From DATLYF01 sp035575095 (GTDB lineage: Bacteria; Pseudomonadota; Gammaproteobacteria; Competibacterales; Competibacteraceae): a stretch of 20,441 nucleotides of DNA. The stretch's first letter is position 1. Each line of letters starts with the position of its first letter. Location of the stretch: positions 1 through 20,441 of the forward strand of contig DATLYF010000131.1 in assembly GCA_035575095.1 (NCBI GenBank), read 5' to 3'. Below, in pieces: positions 13,710 to 20,441 of the stretch. The notes below the pieces were generated by a model that made no database searches, was not told the origin of the DNA, and saw only the letters and a program-made list of their open reading frames with translations. A program made the position numbers and the translations under genes.

Positions 13710-14624
13710 ATGGAACAGCTCCCTGCCATCCGCGCCTATCTGCTGGACCTGCAGGCGCGCATCTGCGCCGCCTTGGAGGCCGAGGACGGCGCCGCGCGCT
13801 TTGGCGAGGACATCTGGAACCGCCCACCAGGCGAGCGCCTGCAGGGTGATGGTCGCACCCGGGTGTTGCGTGAGGGGGCGCTGTTCGAGCAGGCCGGGAT
13901 CAACTTCTCCCACGTCAGCGGCACCCAACTGCCGCCCTCGGCCAGCGCGCATCGTCCGGAACTGGCCGGGCGCCGCTTCCAGGCCCTGGGCGTGTCATTG
14001 GTGATTCACCCGCGCAATCCCTACGTGCCCACCTCCCATGCCAACGTGCGCTTCTTCGTCGCCGAGGCCGACGGGCAAGAGCCGGTATGGTGGTTCGGCG
14101 GCGGCTTCGACCTCACACCCTACTACGGCTTCGAGGCGGACTGCGTGCACTGGCACCGCACGGCGCGCGCGGCCTGCGCACCCTTCGGCGCCGAGGTCTA
14201 TCCGCGCTACAAGCGCTGGTGCGACGAGTACTTCTTCCTCAAGCATCGCAACGAGCCGCGCGGCATCGGCGGGCTGTTCTTCGACGACCTCAACGAGTGG
14301 GGCTTCGAGCGCTGCTTCGCCTTCATGCAAAGCGTCGGCGACCACTACCTGCCCGCCTACCTGCCCATCGTCCAGCGCCGCAAGGGCATGACCTACGGCG
14401 AGCGCGAGCGCCAGTTCCAGCTCTACCGCCGCGGCCGCTACGTGGAGTTCAACCTGGTCTACGACCGCGGCACGCTATTCGGCCTGCAATCTGGGGGGCG
14501 CACCGAGTCGATCCTCATGTCGCTGCCGCCGCTGGTGGCCTGGCGCTATGACTGGAAGCCGCAGCCGGGGACCGAGGAAGCGCGGTTGTATGAGGAGTTT
14601 TTAAGAGTGCGGGAGTGGGCATAA
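13710..14624 (+). CDS. hemF: Oxygen-dependent coproporphyrinogen III oxidase HemF
   Basis: HemF decarboxylates two propionates of coproporphyrinogen III to vinyls using molecular oxygen, in haem synthesis; it is a cytosolic dimer. The 304-residue length and collinear motifs match: GINFSHVSGTQLP, YVPTSHANVRFF, WWFGGGFDLTPYYGFEAD, HWHRTARAACAPFGAEVYPRYKRWCDEYFFLKHRNE, GGLFFDDLNEWGFERCFAF, then YVEFNLVYDRGTLFGLQSGGRTESILMSLPP near the end. The conserved His pairs and the Asp and Arg of the active-site region are present. GAGGTGAGG precedes the ATG; the gene is 14 bases after purD, so the two are probably co-transcribed. An oxygen-dependent enzyme implies at least facultative aerobic growth. In segments over 20 residues only their key parts are relied on here. 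Confidence 0.97.
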   Translation: MEQLPAIRAYLLDLQARICAALEAEDGAARFGEDIWNRPPGERLQGDGRTRVLREGALFEQAGINFSHVSGTQLPPSASAHRPELAGRRFQALGVSLVIHPRNPYVPTSHANVRFFVAEADGQEPVWWFGGGFDLTPYYGFEADCVHWHRTARAACAPFGAEVYPRYKRWCDEYFFLKHRNEPRGIGGLFFDDLNEWGFERCFAFMQSVGDHYLPAYLPIVQRRKGMTYGERERQFQLYRRGRYVEFNLVYDRGTLFGLQSGGRTESILMSLPPLVAWRYDWKPQPGTEEARLYEEFLRVREWA

Positions 14625-14739
14625 CGGTCAGATCCGGCAGCCCATCCATAGCGGACGCGCTTGCTTTCCAGCAGATCATCATCTGGGATCCAATATCTAA
14701 CGTACTAAGATTCAAGATTATCGAAACTACGGAGGCGTT

Positions 14740-16176
14740 ATGCCTCGCCTGCCGTTGCTGTTTTTGTCACTATTCCTGCTCGGCGCCTGCGCCAGCCTGC
14801 CCCCTGCCCCACCCGCCGGCAGCCCGCAGGCGCAATGCCTGGAGCGCTACCAGGCGCTGGACCGGGCGGTGGCGCAACACGGCTACAGCCCGACCTTCGC
14901 CGCCCGCATCCCAGGCTTTCCCTATCTGCGCGTAGACCGCTTCCTGGCCAGCTACCGGGAAGAGCCGCTGACACCGCCCCAGAGCCGGGCCTGGCTGCAG
15001 GCCTTGGCCGGGCTGGACCGGGAGGCGCGGCGCATCGAGCTGGCCAGCCTGACCGCGGCGCGCCGCGCCGCCTTGCCAAATGAAGCCGAGCTGACGCGCT
15101 GCACCGGGCTGCTGGTGGAACACGACCTGGCTGTGCCGGCGCGGATCGCGTTGTTGCGCCAGCGCGCCGTGGTACCGGACGATTACGTCACCGGGCAACG
15201 GGTGTTCGGCCTCTATCCGCTGACTGCCCTGGGAGTGGCTGCTGGGGTACGGCGTTGGCAGGCCGAGACCCGGGCAGTGTTCGCCCTGCCGCGGCCGCAA
15301 CTGCCGACCGCCGGCATCGTACGCCGCTACGCGCCCCAGAATCCTGCCGCCATCTTTACAGTGGATTACACTGCGCTACCGCGCGATGCCCTCGGCATCC
15401 CCCGACCGACCCCGGCCCAACTGGCCTCGCTGTACGCCCAGCATGCCCCGCTGCTGGAGCTGGACCAGGCCGGGCCCGACGACTACCCCGGCGCGCCGCG
15501 CTGGGCCGGCGATGCGCTGCCCACTGTGGATGCCGCCACACCGCTGCTCTACCGCTACGCCAGCTACACCCGCTGGCGCGGCGAGCCGCTACTGCAGCTC
15601 AACTATGTGGTATGGTTCAGCGCACGCCCCAAGAACGGCGCCCTGGACATTCTCGGCGGGCCGCTGGACGGGCTGATGTGGCGGGTGACGCTGGACCACA
15701 ACGGCCGGCCGCTGCTCTACGACAGCATTCATCCCTGCGGCTGTTACCACAAGTTCTTCCCCAGTCACAGCCTGCGCCTGCGCGCCGCTGCCCTGAATCT
15801 GCCGGAGCCGCCGCTGGTGCTGCCGCCGCCGCCGGCGCCCGGCCCCGGGCAGCGTCTGGTGCTGCGCATCGCCAGCGGCACCCACTACCTGCAGCGGGTC
15901 TATCCGGACACGCCTGGGGCCACCCTGCCCTACCAGTGGCGCGACTACGCGGCACTCTACACAGTACCGGACCAGCGCGGCGGACGTCGCTCCCTGTTCG
16001 GCGCCGATGCACTGGTGCTCGGCAGCGAGCGCCTGGAGCGCTTCATCCTCTGGCCCATGGGCATTCCCTCGCCCGGCGGGATGCGCGAGCGCGGCCATCA
16101 CGCCACCGCCTTCCTCGGCCGCCGCCACTTCGATGACGCCGACCTGTTGGAGCAGTTGTTCGAGCCCGCCTCATGA
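14740..16176 (+). CDS. Unrecognised lipoprotein, first of a two-gene envelope unit
   Basis: A 478-residue protein of unknown function. The N-terminus is a lipoprotein signal: MPRLPLLFLSLFLLGAC with a LGAC lipobox (Cys17) followed by Ala and Ser, so outer-membrane sorting is expected. The body is all soluble, rich in Pro, Leu and Tyr. Notable segments are YTRWRGEPLLQLNYVVWFSARPK (about 280-303; only its Trp, Tyr and Arg are of note), DILGGPLDGLMWRVTL, and a Cys-His cluster HPCGCYHKFFPSHS (about 332-345) that could bind metal or form a disulphide. A Pro-rich linker (LPPPPAPGPGQ) precedes a further domain. No enzyme family is recognised. GGAGG lies 5 bases before the ATG. Its last four bases overlap the start of the DUF3047 gene, so the two act or are made together. 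Confidence 0.8.
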   Translation: MPRLPLLFLSLFLLGACASLPPAPPAGSPQAQCLERYQALDRAVAQHGYSPTFAARIPGFPYLRVDRFLASYREEPLTPPQSRAWLQALAGLDREARRIELASLTAARRAALPNEAELTRCTGLLVEHDLAVPARIALLRQRAVVPDDYVTGQRVFGLYPLTALGVAAGVRRWQAETRAVFALPRPQLPTAGIVRRYAPQNPAAIFTVDYTALPRDALGIPRPTPAQLASLYAQHAPLLELDQAGPDDYPGAPRWAGDALPTVDAATPLLYRYASYTRWRGEPLLQLNYVVWFSARPKNGALDILGGPLDGLMWRVTLDHNGRPLLYDSIHPCGCYHKFFPSHSLRLRAAALNLPEPPLVLPPPPAPGPGQRLVLRIASGTHYLQRVYPDTPGATLPYQWRDYAALYTVPDQRGGRRSLFGADALVLGSERLERFILWPMGIPSPGGMRERGHHATAFLGRRHFDDADLLEQLFEPAS

Positions 16177-16811
16177 AGCGCCCCGCCCTGCTGTTGCTGT
16201 TGCTGCCGCTGCTGGCCTCGGCCAGCGAGCGGGTGCCGGTGGGGGAATTCGCCGCCGGCCGGCTGGACGGCTGGCGGCCGCAGACCTTCCGCGACAAGGC
16301 CGAAACCCGCTACCGCCTGGAGGAGGTCGACGGCCGCCGCGCCCTGCGCGCCGAGGCCAACAGCAGCGCCTCGGGGCTGATCCGCGAGCTGCCCGTGGAT
16401 CTCAGCCGCACGCCCTATCTGCACTGGTCGTGGCGCATCGAGCGCAGCCTGGCCGGCCTGGACGAGCGGCGCAAGGGCGGCGACGACTTTCCGGTGCGGG
16501 TCTACGTGGTGGCCAAAGGCCTGCTGTTCTGGCAGACCCGCAGCCTGCTCTATGTCTGGTCCGGCAGCCAGCCGGCCGGCAGCCAATGGGCCAATCCTTA
16601 CACCGGCAACGCTCGCATGATCGCGCTGCGCTCGGGTGATGGGGAAGCGGGGCGCTGGTTGGAGGAGCGGCGCGACGTGCGTGCCGACTGGCGTCAGGCC
16701 TTCGGCGAGGACATCACCCGCCTCGATGGCGTGGCCATCATGACCGACGGCGACGACAGCCGCCGCCACAGCCTGGGCTGGTATGGGGATATCTACTTCG
16801 CCAGCGACTGA
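16173..16811 (+). CDS. DUF3047 secreted protein
   Basis: A 212-residue periplasmic protein with a clear signal peptide (MKRPALLLLLLPLLASASE, probable cut after the Ala-Ser-Ala). The mature part has the DUF3047 pattern: GWRPQTFRDKAETRYRL near the start, LRAEANSSASGLIREL, LHWSWRIER (Trp-rich strand), GGDDFPVRVYVVAKG with acidic residues, SLLYVWSG, and an end with GVAIMTDGDDSRRHSLGWYGDIYF, giving a beta-sandwich, carbohydrate-binding-like look. The molecular role of DUF3047 is unknown. It starts inside the stop of the lipoprotein gene (ATGA overlap, 4 bases), suggesting translational coupling and a joint role in the envelope. Its end overlaps the convergent LysR gene by 19 bases. Confidence 0.88.
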   Translation: MKRPALLLLLLPLLASASERVPVGEFAAGRLDGWRPQTFRDKAETRYRLEEVDGRRALRAEANSSASGLIRELPVDLSRTPYLHWSWRIERSLAGLDERRKGGDDFPVRVYVVAKGLLFWQTRSLLYVWSGSQPAGSQWANPYTGNARMIALRSGDGEAGRWLEERRDVRADWRQAFGEDITRLDGVAIMTDGDDSRRHSLGWYGDIYFASD

Positions 16812-17710
16812 GCCGGCCGGAGCCGGTCGGCGGCGGCCTCGGCCAGCAGCCAGTCGCGGAACAGGACAAAGCGTGGCCGGCTCAGACGATCCTCGGGATA
16901 GATCAGGTAATAGCTGCCGTAGCTCACCAGTTTCTCGCCGAATGGCATGACCAGCCGCTTGGCGCGCAGGTCCTCCTGGATCAGCTCGTAGGCGCCGATG
17001 GCTACACCGTAGCCGGCTGCCGCCGCCGCCATGGCAGTCTCCAGCGTGTCGAAATCCTGGCCTTGACTGGGATCCACATCCTGCACACCCATGCTCTCCA
17101 GCCACTTACGCCAGTCGGAGTGATCAGTGGTGGGATGCAACAGGGTATGGCGGGCCAGATCGGCGGGGGTGCGCAGCGGACGCCGCCCTTTGAGCAGGGC
17201 AGGCGCGCACACCGGCACCAGGTGCTCGGTCTGCAACAGGTCGGCGCACAGCCCGGACCAGCGCCCTTGACCGAAGTCGATGCCGGCGTCGAAGTCCTCT
17301 CGGGCGAAATCGATGGAATGGCGCCAGACTGTGGTCACCCGCACCTGGACCTCCGGCTGCTCCAACTGGAAGCGGGCCAGACGCGGGATGAACCAGCGGA
17401 TGCCGAAGGTGGGCGGCACTTTGATCTTCAGGTCCTGCTGCTGGTTGCGCAACCGAGCGGCGGCAGCAGCGATGCCGTCGAAGGCGCCGCTCACCGCCGC
17501 CAGCAGGGTGCGGCCCTCAGCGGTCAGCTCCAGGCCGCGGTGCAAGCGGCGGAACAGCAGCACGCCCAGTTCCTCCTCCAGCGCCTTGACTTGGCGGCTC
17601 ACCGCTCCCTGGGTGACGAACAGTTCCTGGGCGGCGGCGGTGAAGCTGCCCTGGCGGGCGGATGCCTCGAAGGCGCGCAGGGCGTTGAGCGAGGGCAGGC
17701 GCCGGTTCAT
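16793..17710 (-). CDS. LysR-family regulator (GcvA-like)
   Basis: A 305-residue LysR-type regulator of normal length. The N-terminal winged helix (about 1-65) reads LPSLNALRAFEASARQGSFTAAAQELFVTQGAVSRQVKALEEELG'-type, close to the GcvA/AmpR branch (SLNALRAFEA). The linker helix ends near 90, and the effector domain (about 95-295) has FGIRWFIPRLARFQL, a substrate-binding cleft around GYGVAIGAYELI, and a C-terminal LFRDWLLAEA. The ATG at 17710 has AGGAAA 6 bases upstream. It is divergent from a DUF1127 gene across 126 bases, a common pairing in Proteobacteria, so it probably controls that gene and itself. Effector unknown. The 3' end overlaps the DUF3047 gene by 19 bases. Confidence 0.93.
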   Translation of the reverse strand: MNRRLPSLNALRAFEASARQGSFTAAAQELFVTQGAVSRQVKALEEELGVLLFRRLHRGLELTAEGRTLLAAVSGAFDGIAAAAARLRNQQQDLKIKVPPTFGIRWFIPRLARFQLEQPEVQVRVTTVWRHSIDFAREDFDAGIDFGQGRWSGLCADLLQTEHLVPVCAPALLKGRRPLRTPADLARHTLLHPTTDHSDWRKWLESMGVQDVDPSQGQDFDTLETAMAAAAAGYGVAIGAYELIQEDLRAKRLVMPFGEKLVSYGSYYLIYPEDRLSRPRFVLFRDWLLAEAAADRLRPAQSLAK

Positions 17711-17737
17711 GGCTGTTTCCTATGTGTTTTGCTCATA

Positions 17738-17779
17738 TTAATCATGATCATAAATGGTTTGTGCACATTCGCATATAAC
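17738..17779 (+). promoter_or_regulatory. Candidate DUF1127 promoter with FNR-like palindrome
   Basis: TATAAC (17774-17779, five of six -10 matches) has no good -35. Upstream, TTAAT-CATG-ATCAT (17738-17751) is a near-palindrome resembling the FNR pattern TTGAT-N4-ATCAA with two mismatches; its centre (17744.5) is exactly 32 bases from the -10 centre, the same class II geometry as at 1580-1621. The site could equally be a LysR operator, since an ATGATCAT palindrome lies within it. A weaker alternative pair is TTGTGC (17759-17764) with TAGATT (17782-17787). Confidence 0.4.
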
Positions 17780-17836
17780 CCTAGATTTTCCATGGCATAA
17801 ACAGGCAGAGGCTTCCCTCTCAAGGAGTGATAGGTC

Positions 17837-18067
17837 ATGAGAAAATCTGCGAGCACATGCACCACGGCCATGCTGCCGAGGCTGTCCGTATCAGCAGCCG
17901 CTCACCCGTCTCTCCTCAGCCGCTGGCGCGCCCTGCTGCACACTTGGCGGCAGCGTCGGGCCTTGCGCCGCAAACTGGCCGAACTGGACGACCATCTGCT
18001 GCACGACATCGGCTGGAGTGCGGAGGCGGCGGCCGTGGAGAGCCGCAAACCGTTCTGGCGCCCCTGA
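17837..18067 (+). CDS. DUF1127 small protein (YjiS-like)
   Basis: A 76-residue basic protein. The C-terminal half has the DUF1127 pattern: LLSRWRALLHTWRQRRALRRK followed by LAELDDHLLHDIGWS and a tail KPFWRP (in parts, Trp-Arg rich helix, then Leu-x-x-Leu-x-x-His-x-Leu-x-Asp-Ile-Gly). The first 25 residues are low-complexity Ser/Ala and may be dispensable. CAAGGAG is about 10 bases before the ATG. Family members are small, stress- or growth-phase-linked proteins with RNA- or protein-binding roles reported in some alphaproteobacteria; here the function is unknown. Divergent position from a LysR gene points to its control. Followed by 32 bases and the convergent end of the MerR gene. Confidence 0.88.
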   Translation: MRKSASTCTTAMLPRLSVSAAAHPSLLSRWRALLHTWRQRRALRRKLAELDDHLLHDIGWSAEAAAVESRKPFWRP

Positions 18068-18099
18068 GCCGGGACATGAGGGCCGGGCGCTGCGGCCGC

Positions 18100-19056
18100 T
18101 TACGCCGCTCCGGCCTGGGTCAGCCGGCCGTCGATGATGCGCAGCGCCAGACCCAGATCCTCGCCCAGGGCCAGGGCGCCGGCCTTGACGATCTCCTCGG
18201 CGTAGCGTGCCGTCACCTGACCACCGACGAACACCGGCACGCACACTTCCCGCACCAGCCGCGCCAGATTGTGGCGCACCAGCTTGACCGGGGTGACCAG
18301 CGAACCGGCCAGGACGATGGCCTGACAATGGGTGCGGTTCACCAGCAACGGCAACTCCTCCAAGAGCATGTCGGACCCCAGCAGCAGCACCCGATAGTTG
18401 CGGTCCATGGCCGCCAGGGCGAACAGCAGCAGGCCAATCTCGTGGTGTTCGCCCGGCAAGGTGGCGGCCAGCAGCCGCGGTCCGCTCAGGCCGCGCCGTT
18501 GGTGATGCAGGCGCGCTCCCAGCTTGTTGCGCAAAAACACGGAGAAGAAATGCTCTTCGGCCACGCCGCCCTCGCCGCGCTCCCAGCGCCAGCCCAATTC
18601 GTGCAGCAGCGGCACGATGAGGCGGCCGGTGACGCTATCCACCGGATACAGGGAAAGGACTTGGTTGTAGAGATCATCCAGAGCGATGTCGTCGAAGTCG
18701 GCAATGGCCTTGACCATCTGTCGGCGATAGTCCTGCCAGGGATCCACGTGCTCCTCGGCCGGTCCAGGCTGGGGGTGGCCCGCGCCCAGGCTCTCGCCGC
18801 GCAGCACATGACATACCTGACCGATGGACATGCCGGCGTCGAGCAGGGTCAACACGCGCTGGATCAGTTCCACATCGTGCATGCTGTAGAGGCGGTGCCC
18901 CTTGGCGGTGCGCACCGGCCGAATCAGTCCGTAGCGACGCTCCCAGGCCCGTAGCGTCACCGGATTGACGCCAGTGAGACTGGCGACGGTGCGGATCGGC
19001 ACCAGACCGTTGCGGGGCAGGGCGGAAGCTTCTTGGAGCGGATCGTTGGATACCAT
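18100..19056 (-). CDS. MerR-family B12-dependent regulator, CarH/LitR-like photoreceptor
   Basis: A 318-residue regulator with a MerR winged helix (about 18-85: VPIRTVASLTGVNPVTLRAW, ERRYGLIRPVRTAKGHRLYS) and a cobalamin-binding region (about 105-310). It keeps the residues that define adenosylcobalamin light sensing in CarH: W158-x9-E168-H169 in the helical cap (WERGEGGVAEEH) and E203-x-H205-x-x-G208 in the Rossmann part (GEHHEIG), His205 being the expected lower ligand; the fold continues with VLLLGSDM and VFVGGQVTARYA. In the dark such proteins bind DNA as tetramers; light splits the Co-C bond and releases them. I prefer the ATG at 19056 (GGGGTG upstream) over the GTG at 19062. No carotenoid or photolyase gene is nearby, so its targets are unknown; an operator precedes it. 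Confidence 0.9.
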   Translation of the reverse strand: MVSNDPLQEASALPRNGLVPIRTVASLTGVNPVTLRAWERRYGLIRPVRTAKGHRLYSMHDVELIQRVLTLLDAGMSIGQVCHVLRGESLGAGHPQPGPAEEHVDPWQDYRRQMVKAIADFDDIALDDLYNQVLSLYPVDSVTGRLIVPLLHELGWRWERGEGGVAEEHFFSVFLRNKLGARLHHQRRGLSGPRLLAATLPGEHHEIGLLLFALAAMDRNYRVLLLGSDMLLEELPLLVNRTHCQAIVLAGSLVTPVKLVRHNLARLVREVCVPVFVGGQVTARYAEEIVKAGALALGEDLGLALRIIDGRLTQAGAA

Positions 19057-19089
19057 GCTCACCCCAGCGATGTGCTCGCGTCGGCCGAT

Positions 19090-19111
19090 TTATTTGTACA
19101 AATAATATACA
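19090..19111. promoter_or_regulatory. CarH/LitR-like operator upstream of the merR gene
   Basis: In an AT-rich patch within the 66-base gap upstream of the regulator, TTATTTGTACAAATAA (19090-19105) is a perfect 16-base palindrome. TGTACA (19095-19100) is repeated as TATACA at 19106-19111, an 11-base step, and the tail CAAA follows both. Tandem repeats with 11-base spacing and a T-x-x-ACA core are what CarH-type tetramers bind, so autoregulation is likely. A TATATT on the minus strand here could be the -10 of the gene. Pattern is seen; binding is inferred. Confidence 0.55.
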
Positions 19112-19122
19112 AACCCGCCGCT

Positions 19123-19623
19123 CTAGAGCTGGCGCGACAGCACCTCCAGCAGATCGAGGATGTGCCGGGTATTGGCAGCCAGGTCGCCGCGGCCGACCCG
19201 CGACTGGGAGCGGATGTGCAGCTCGGTGCCGCAGGCCGCTACCTGCAGGCGCACATAGAGATCATCCTTGAAGCGAAACAGCGGCGTAGTGATCACGGCA
19301 TGCAGAGTATGCTGGCGCGGGTCGATCTCCACCACCTCCCAGTCCAGCAGGTGAATGGCGTGTTCCACCCGAGTGAACAGTGCCTTCGGCGGCAGCCGGT
19401 AGCAGCGCAGTTCCAGCTCGTGGAACTCGTGATCGCGGCGGGTCTCGGCCACATTCTGGGTGAGGTAGGTGCGCAACCGCACCCACATACCCGGCGGATC
19501 GCCCAGGGGCGGGTTGTTGATCACTAGCGCCCCCATCAGCAGGCAACCAAGGGCGGCGATAAACAGCGTCACGGTGTTGACCAGCAGCGTCAGCATGCTC
19601 CGTCGTCTCCCCTGTTCGGCCAT
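19123..19623 (-). CDS. DUF1499 protein with N-terminal membrane helix
   Basis: A 166-residue protein with one membrane helix at about 11-35 and a soluble DUF1499-type domain from about 65 to the end: RLPPKALFTRVEHAIHLLDW, then EVVEIDPRQHTLHAVITT, FKDDLYVRLQV, and the diagnostic ending SQSRVGRGDLAANTRHI followed by a Leu-rich helix. The role of DUF1499 is unknown. I give the ATG at 19623, 6 bases after the rsmE stop; its ribosome site is weak, and a later ATG at 19596 has GGGGAG 10 bases upstream and would still keep the membrane helix. Transcription with rsmE is likely. Its stop is 66 bases from the merR start. Confidence 0.82.
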   Translation of the reverse strand: MAEQGRRRSMLTLLVNTVTLFIAALGCLLMGALVINNPPLGDPPGMWVRLRTYLTQNVAETRRDHEFHELELRCYRLPPKALFTRVEHAIHLLDWEVVEIDPRQHTLHAVITTPLFRFKDDLYVRLQVAACGTELHIRSQSRVGRGDLAANTRHILDLLEVLSRQL

Positions 19624-19629
19624 CACCGC

Positions 19630-20364
19630 TCAGCCCAGATCGCCCCACAGCGCCTGCAGCGCAGCCAGGGCGGCGACGCCGGCGGTCTCGGTGCGCATCA
19701 CCCGCGGCCCTAGGCGCAGGCCGCGGAAGCCGGCGATGCGGGCGGCGGCGATCTCGGTCTCGCTCAGCCCCCCCTCGGGCCCCACCAGTAGCATGATCAT
19801 CCGGCCGGCAGGCGGCGGTAGGTCGCGCAACCCGTGCTCGGCCAGCGGGTCCAGCATCAGCCCCAGCCCCGGCGGTGGAGTCGCCAGCCACTCGCCCAGG
19901 CTGCGCAGGGGATACAGCGCCGGCAGGCGGTTGCGCCCGCATTGCTCACAGGCCCCGACCACCACCCCCTGCCAGTGGCGCCGGCGCCGCTCCCAGCGCT
20001 CATCGTCCAGGCTGACCACGCTGTGCGCAGTGAGCAGCGGCTGGATCGCCGTCACCCCCAGTTCCACTGCCTTCTGCAGGGTGTAGTCCATGCGCTCGCC
20101 CTTAGACACGCCTTGCGCAAGCAGCACGCTGAGGGGCGATTCCGCCTCGCGCGCCACATGCACCTCTACCCGCGCCGTGGCGCCGCGCTTCTCCACCGTC
20201 TCCAGCCGTGCCCGGTACTCGCCGCCGGCGCCGTTGAACAGGATCAGCGCCGCCCCGGGCTTGAGGCGCAAGACGCGCACCAGATGGTTGAAGGCATTGT
20301 CGTCCAGCGCCACCACGGCGCCGGGGGCGAGGGAAACGGGCAGATGGACGCGGGGAATGCGCAT
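19630..20364 (-). CDS. rsmE: 16S rRNA (uracil-1498-N3)-methyltransferase RsmE
   Basis: RsmE methylates N3 of U1498 in 16S rRNA of the 30S subunit with S-adenosylmethionine. The 244-residue length is standard. A PUA-like N-terminus contains HLVRVLRLKPGAAL (28-40). The SPOUT/trefoil-knot part has VSKGERMDYTLQKAVELGV (86-104), GACEQCGRNRLPAL (137-150), LVGPEGGLSETE (193-204) and LGPRVMRTETA (218-228), the cofactor-binding knot loops. The ATG at 20364 has GGAGAGGAG 5 bases upstream; an in-frame ATG at 20430 adds 22 residues not expected of the family and bypasses that site. The 77 bases to its right, up to the window edge, show a possible CATAAT -10 (minus strand) at 20393-20398 but no -35. Confidence 0.96.
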   Translation of the reverse strand: MRIPRVHLPVSLAPGAVVALDDNAFNHLVRVLRLKPGAALILFNGAGGEYRARLETVEKRGATARVEVHVAREAESPLSVLLAQGVSKGERMDYTLQKAVELGVTAIQPLLTAHSVVSLDDERWERRRRHWQGVVVGACEQCGRNRLPALYPLRSLGEWLATPPPGLGLMLDPLAEHGLRDLPPPAGRMIMLLVGPEGGLSETEIAAARIAGFRGLRLGPRVMRTETAGVAALAALQALWGDLG

Positions 20365-20441
20365 GGCTCTCCTCTCCGGCGGACAAGGCGGGATTATGGC
20401 ATGGGCGTCGCCGGCTTCGTGCCCGATCACATGATCTCGGG

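Noticed and set aside
14667..14688. CAGAT-CATC-ATCTG stem downstream of hemF
   Set aside because: Only five pairs, no T-run, and bulged flanks; not convincing as a terminator. The 115-base AT-richer gap holds no clear promoter either, beyond the GGAGG site of the next gene.

Overview
The window is GC-rich, densely packed bacterial chromosome. Its biotin, purine, haem and rRNA-modification genes are all of gammaproteobacterial type (bioC-bioH, bioY, comF, purH, purD, hemF, rsmE). I infer a high-GC gammaproteobacterium, perhaps of the Chromatiales/Competibacter kind; genus cannot be fixed from the sequence alone. No rRNA, tRNA, CRISPR array, transposase or insertion sequence was seen. No gene-free stretch exceeds about 235 bases.

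Layout. (1) 1-1545, minus strand: bioH and bioC, late steps of pimeloyl-ACP synthesis; bioC runs off the left edge. (2) 1655-6441, plus strand: a seven-gene signalling operon. In order it encodes a FimV-like helical protein, a degenerate receiver/winged-helix protein, an MglA-like small GTPase, a winged-helix plus roadblock-like protein, a classical Roadblock/LC7 protein, an Aer-like PAS protein and a cytoplasmic PhnD-like binding protein. A TTGA-N6-TCAA (FNR/Anr-type) box sits exactly where a class II activator should relative to a -10 element upstream of the first gene. This is the best candidate for a little-described system: a small-GTPase switch with redox and small-molecule inputs and a possible type IV pilus or polarity output. 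(3) 6425-7447, minus strand: bioY and a small membrane protein, behind a clear sigma-70 promoter. (4) 7545-9913, plus strand: comF, then purH with a PurR-like box. (5) 9992-12374: a divergent pair, a berberine-bridge-type FAD oxidoreductase and an HxlR regulator, lying between purH and purD as if inserted. (6) 12412-16811, plus strand: purD, hemF, then an unrecognised lipoprotein overlapping a DUF3047 secreted protein. (7) 16793-18067: a GcvA-like LysR regulator divergent from a DUF1127 gene. (8) 18100-20364, minus strand: a CarH/LitR-type B12-dependent MerR photoreceptor-regulator with a repeat-type operator, a DUF1499 membrane protein, and rsmE.

How they work together. The metabolic genes are ordinary housekeeping. 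The accessory content is strongly sensory: oxygen/redox (FNR-like box, Aer-type PAS), possibly light (CarH-like protein), and electrophile or redox stress (HxlR with FAD oxidoreductase). Functions of the GTPase operon, the lipoprotein/DUF3047 pair and the 142-residue membrane protein are inferred from domain look and context only.
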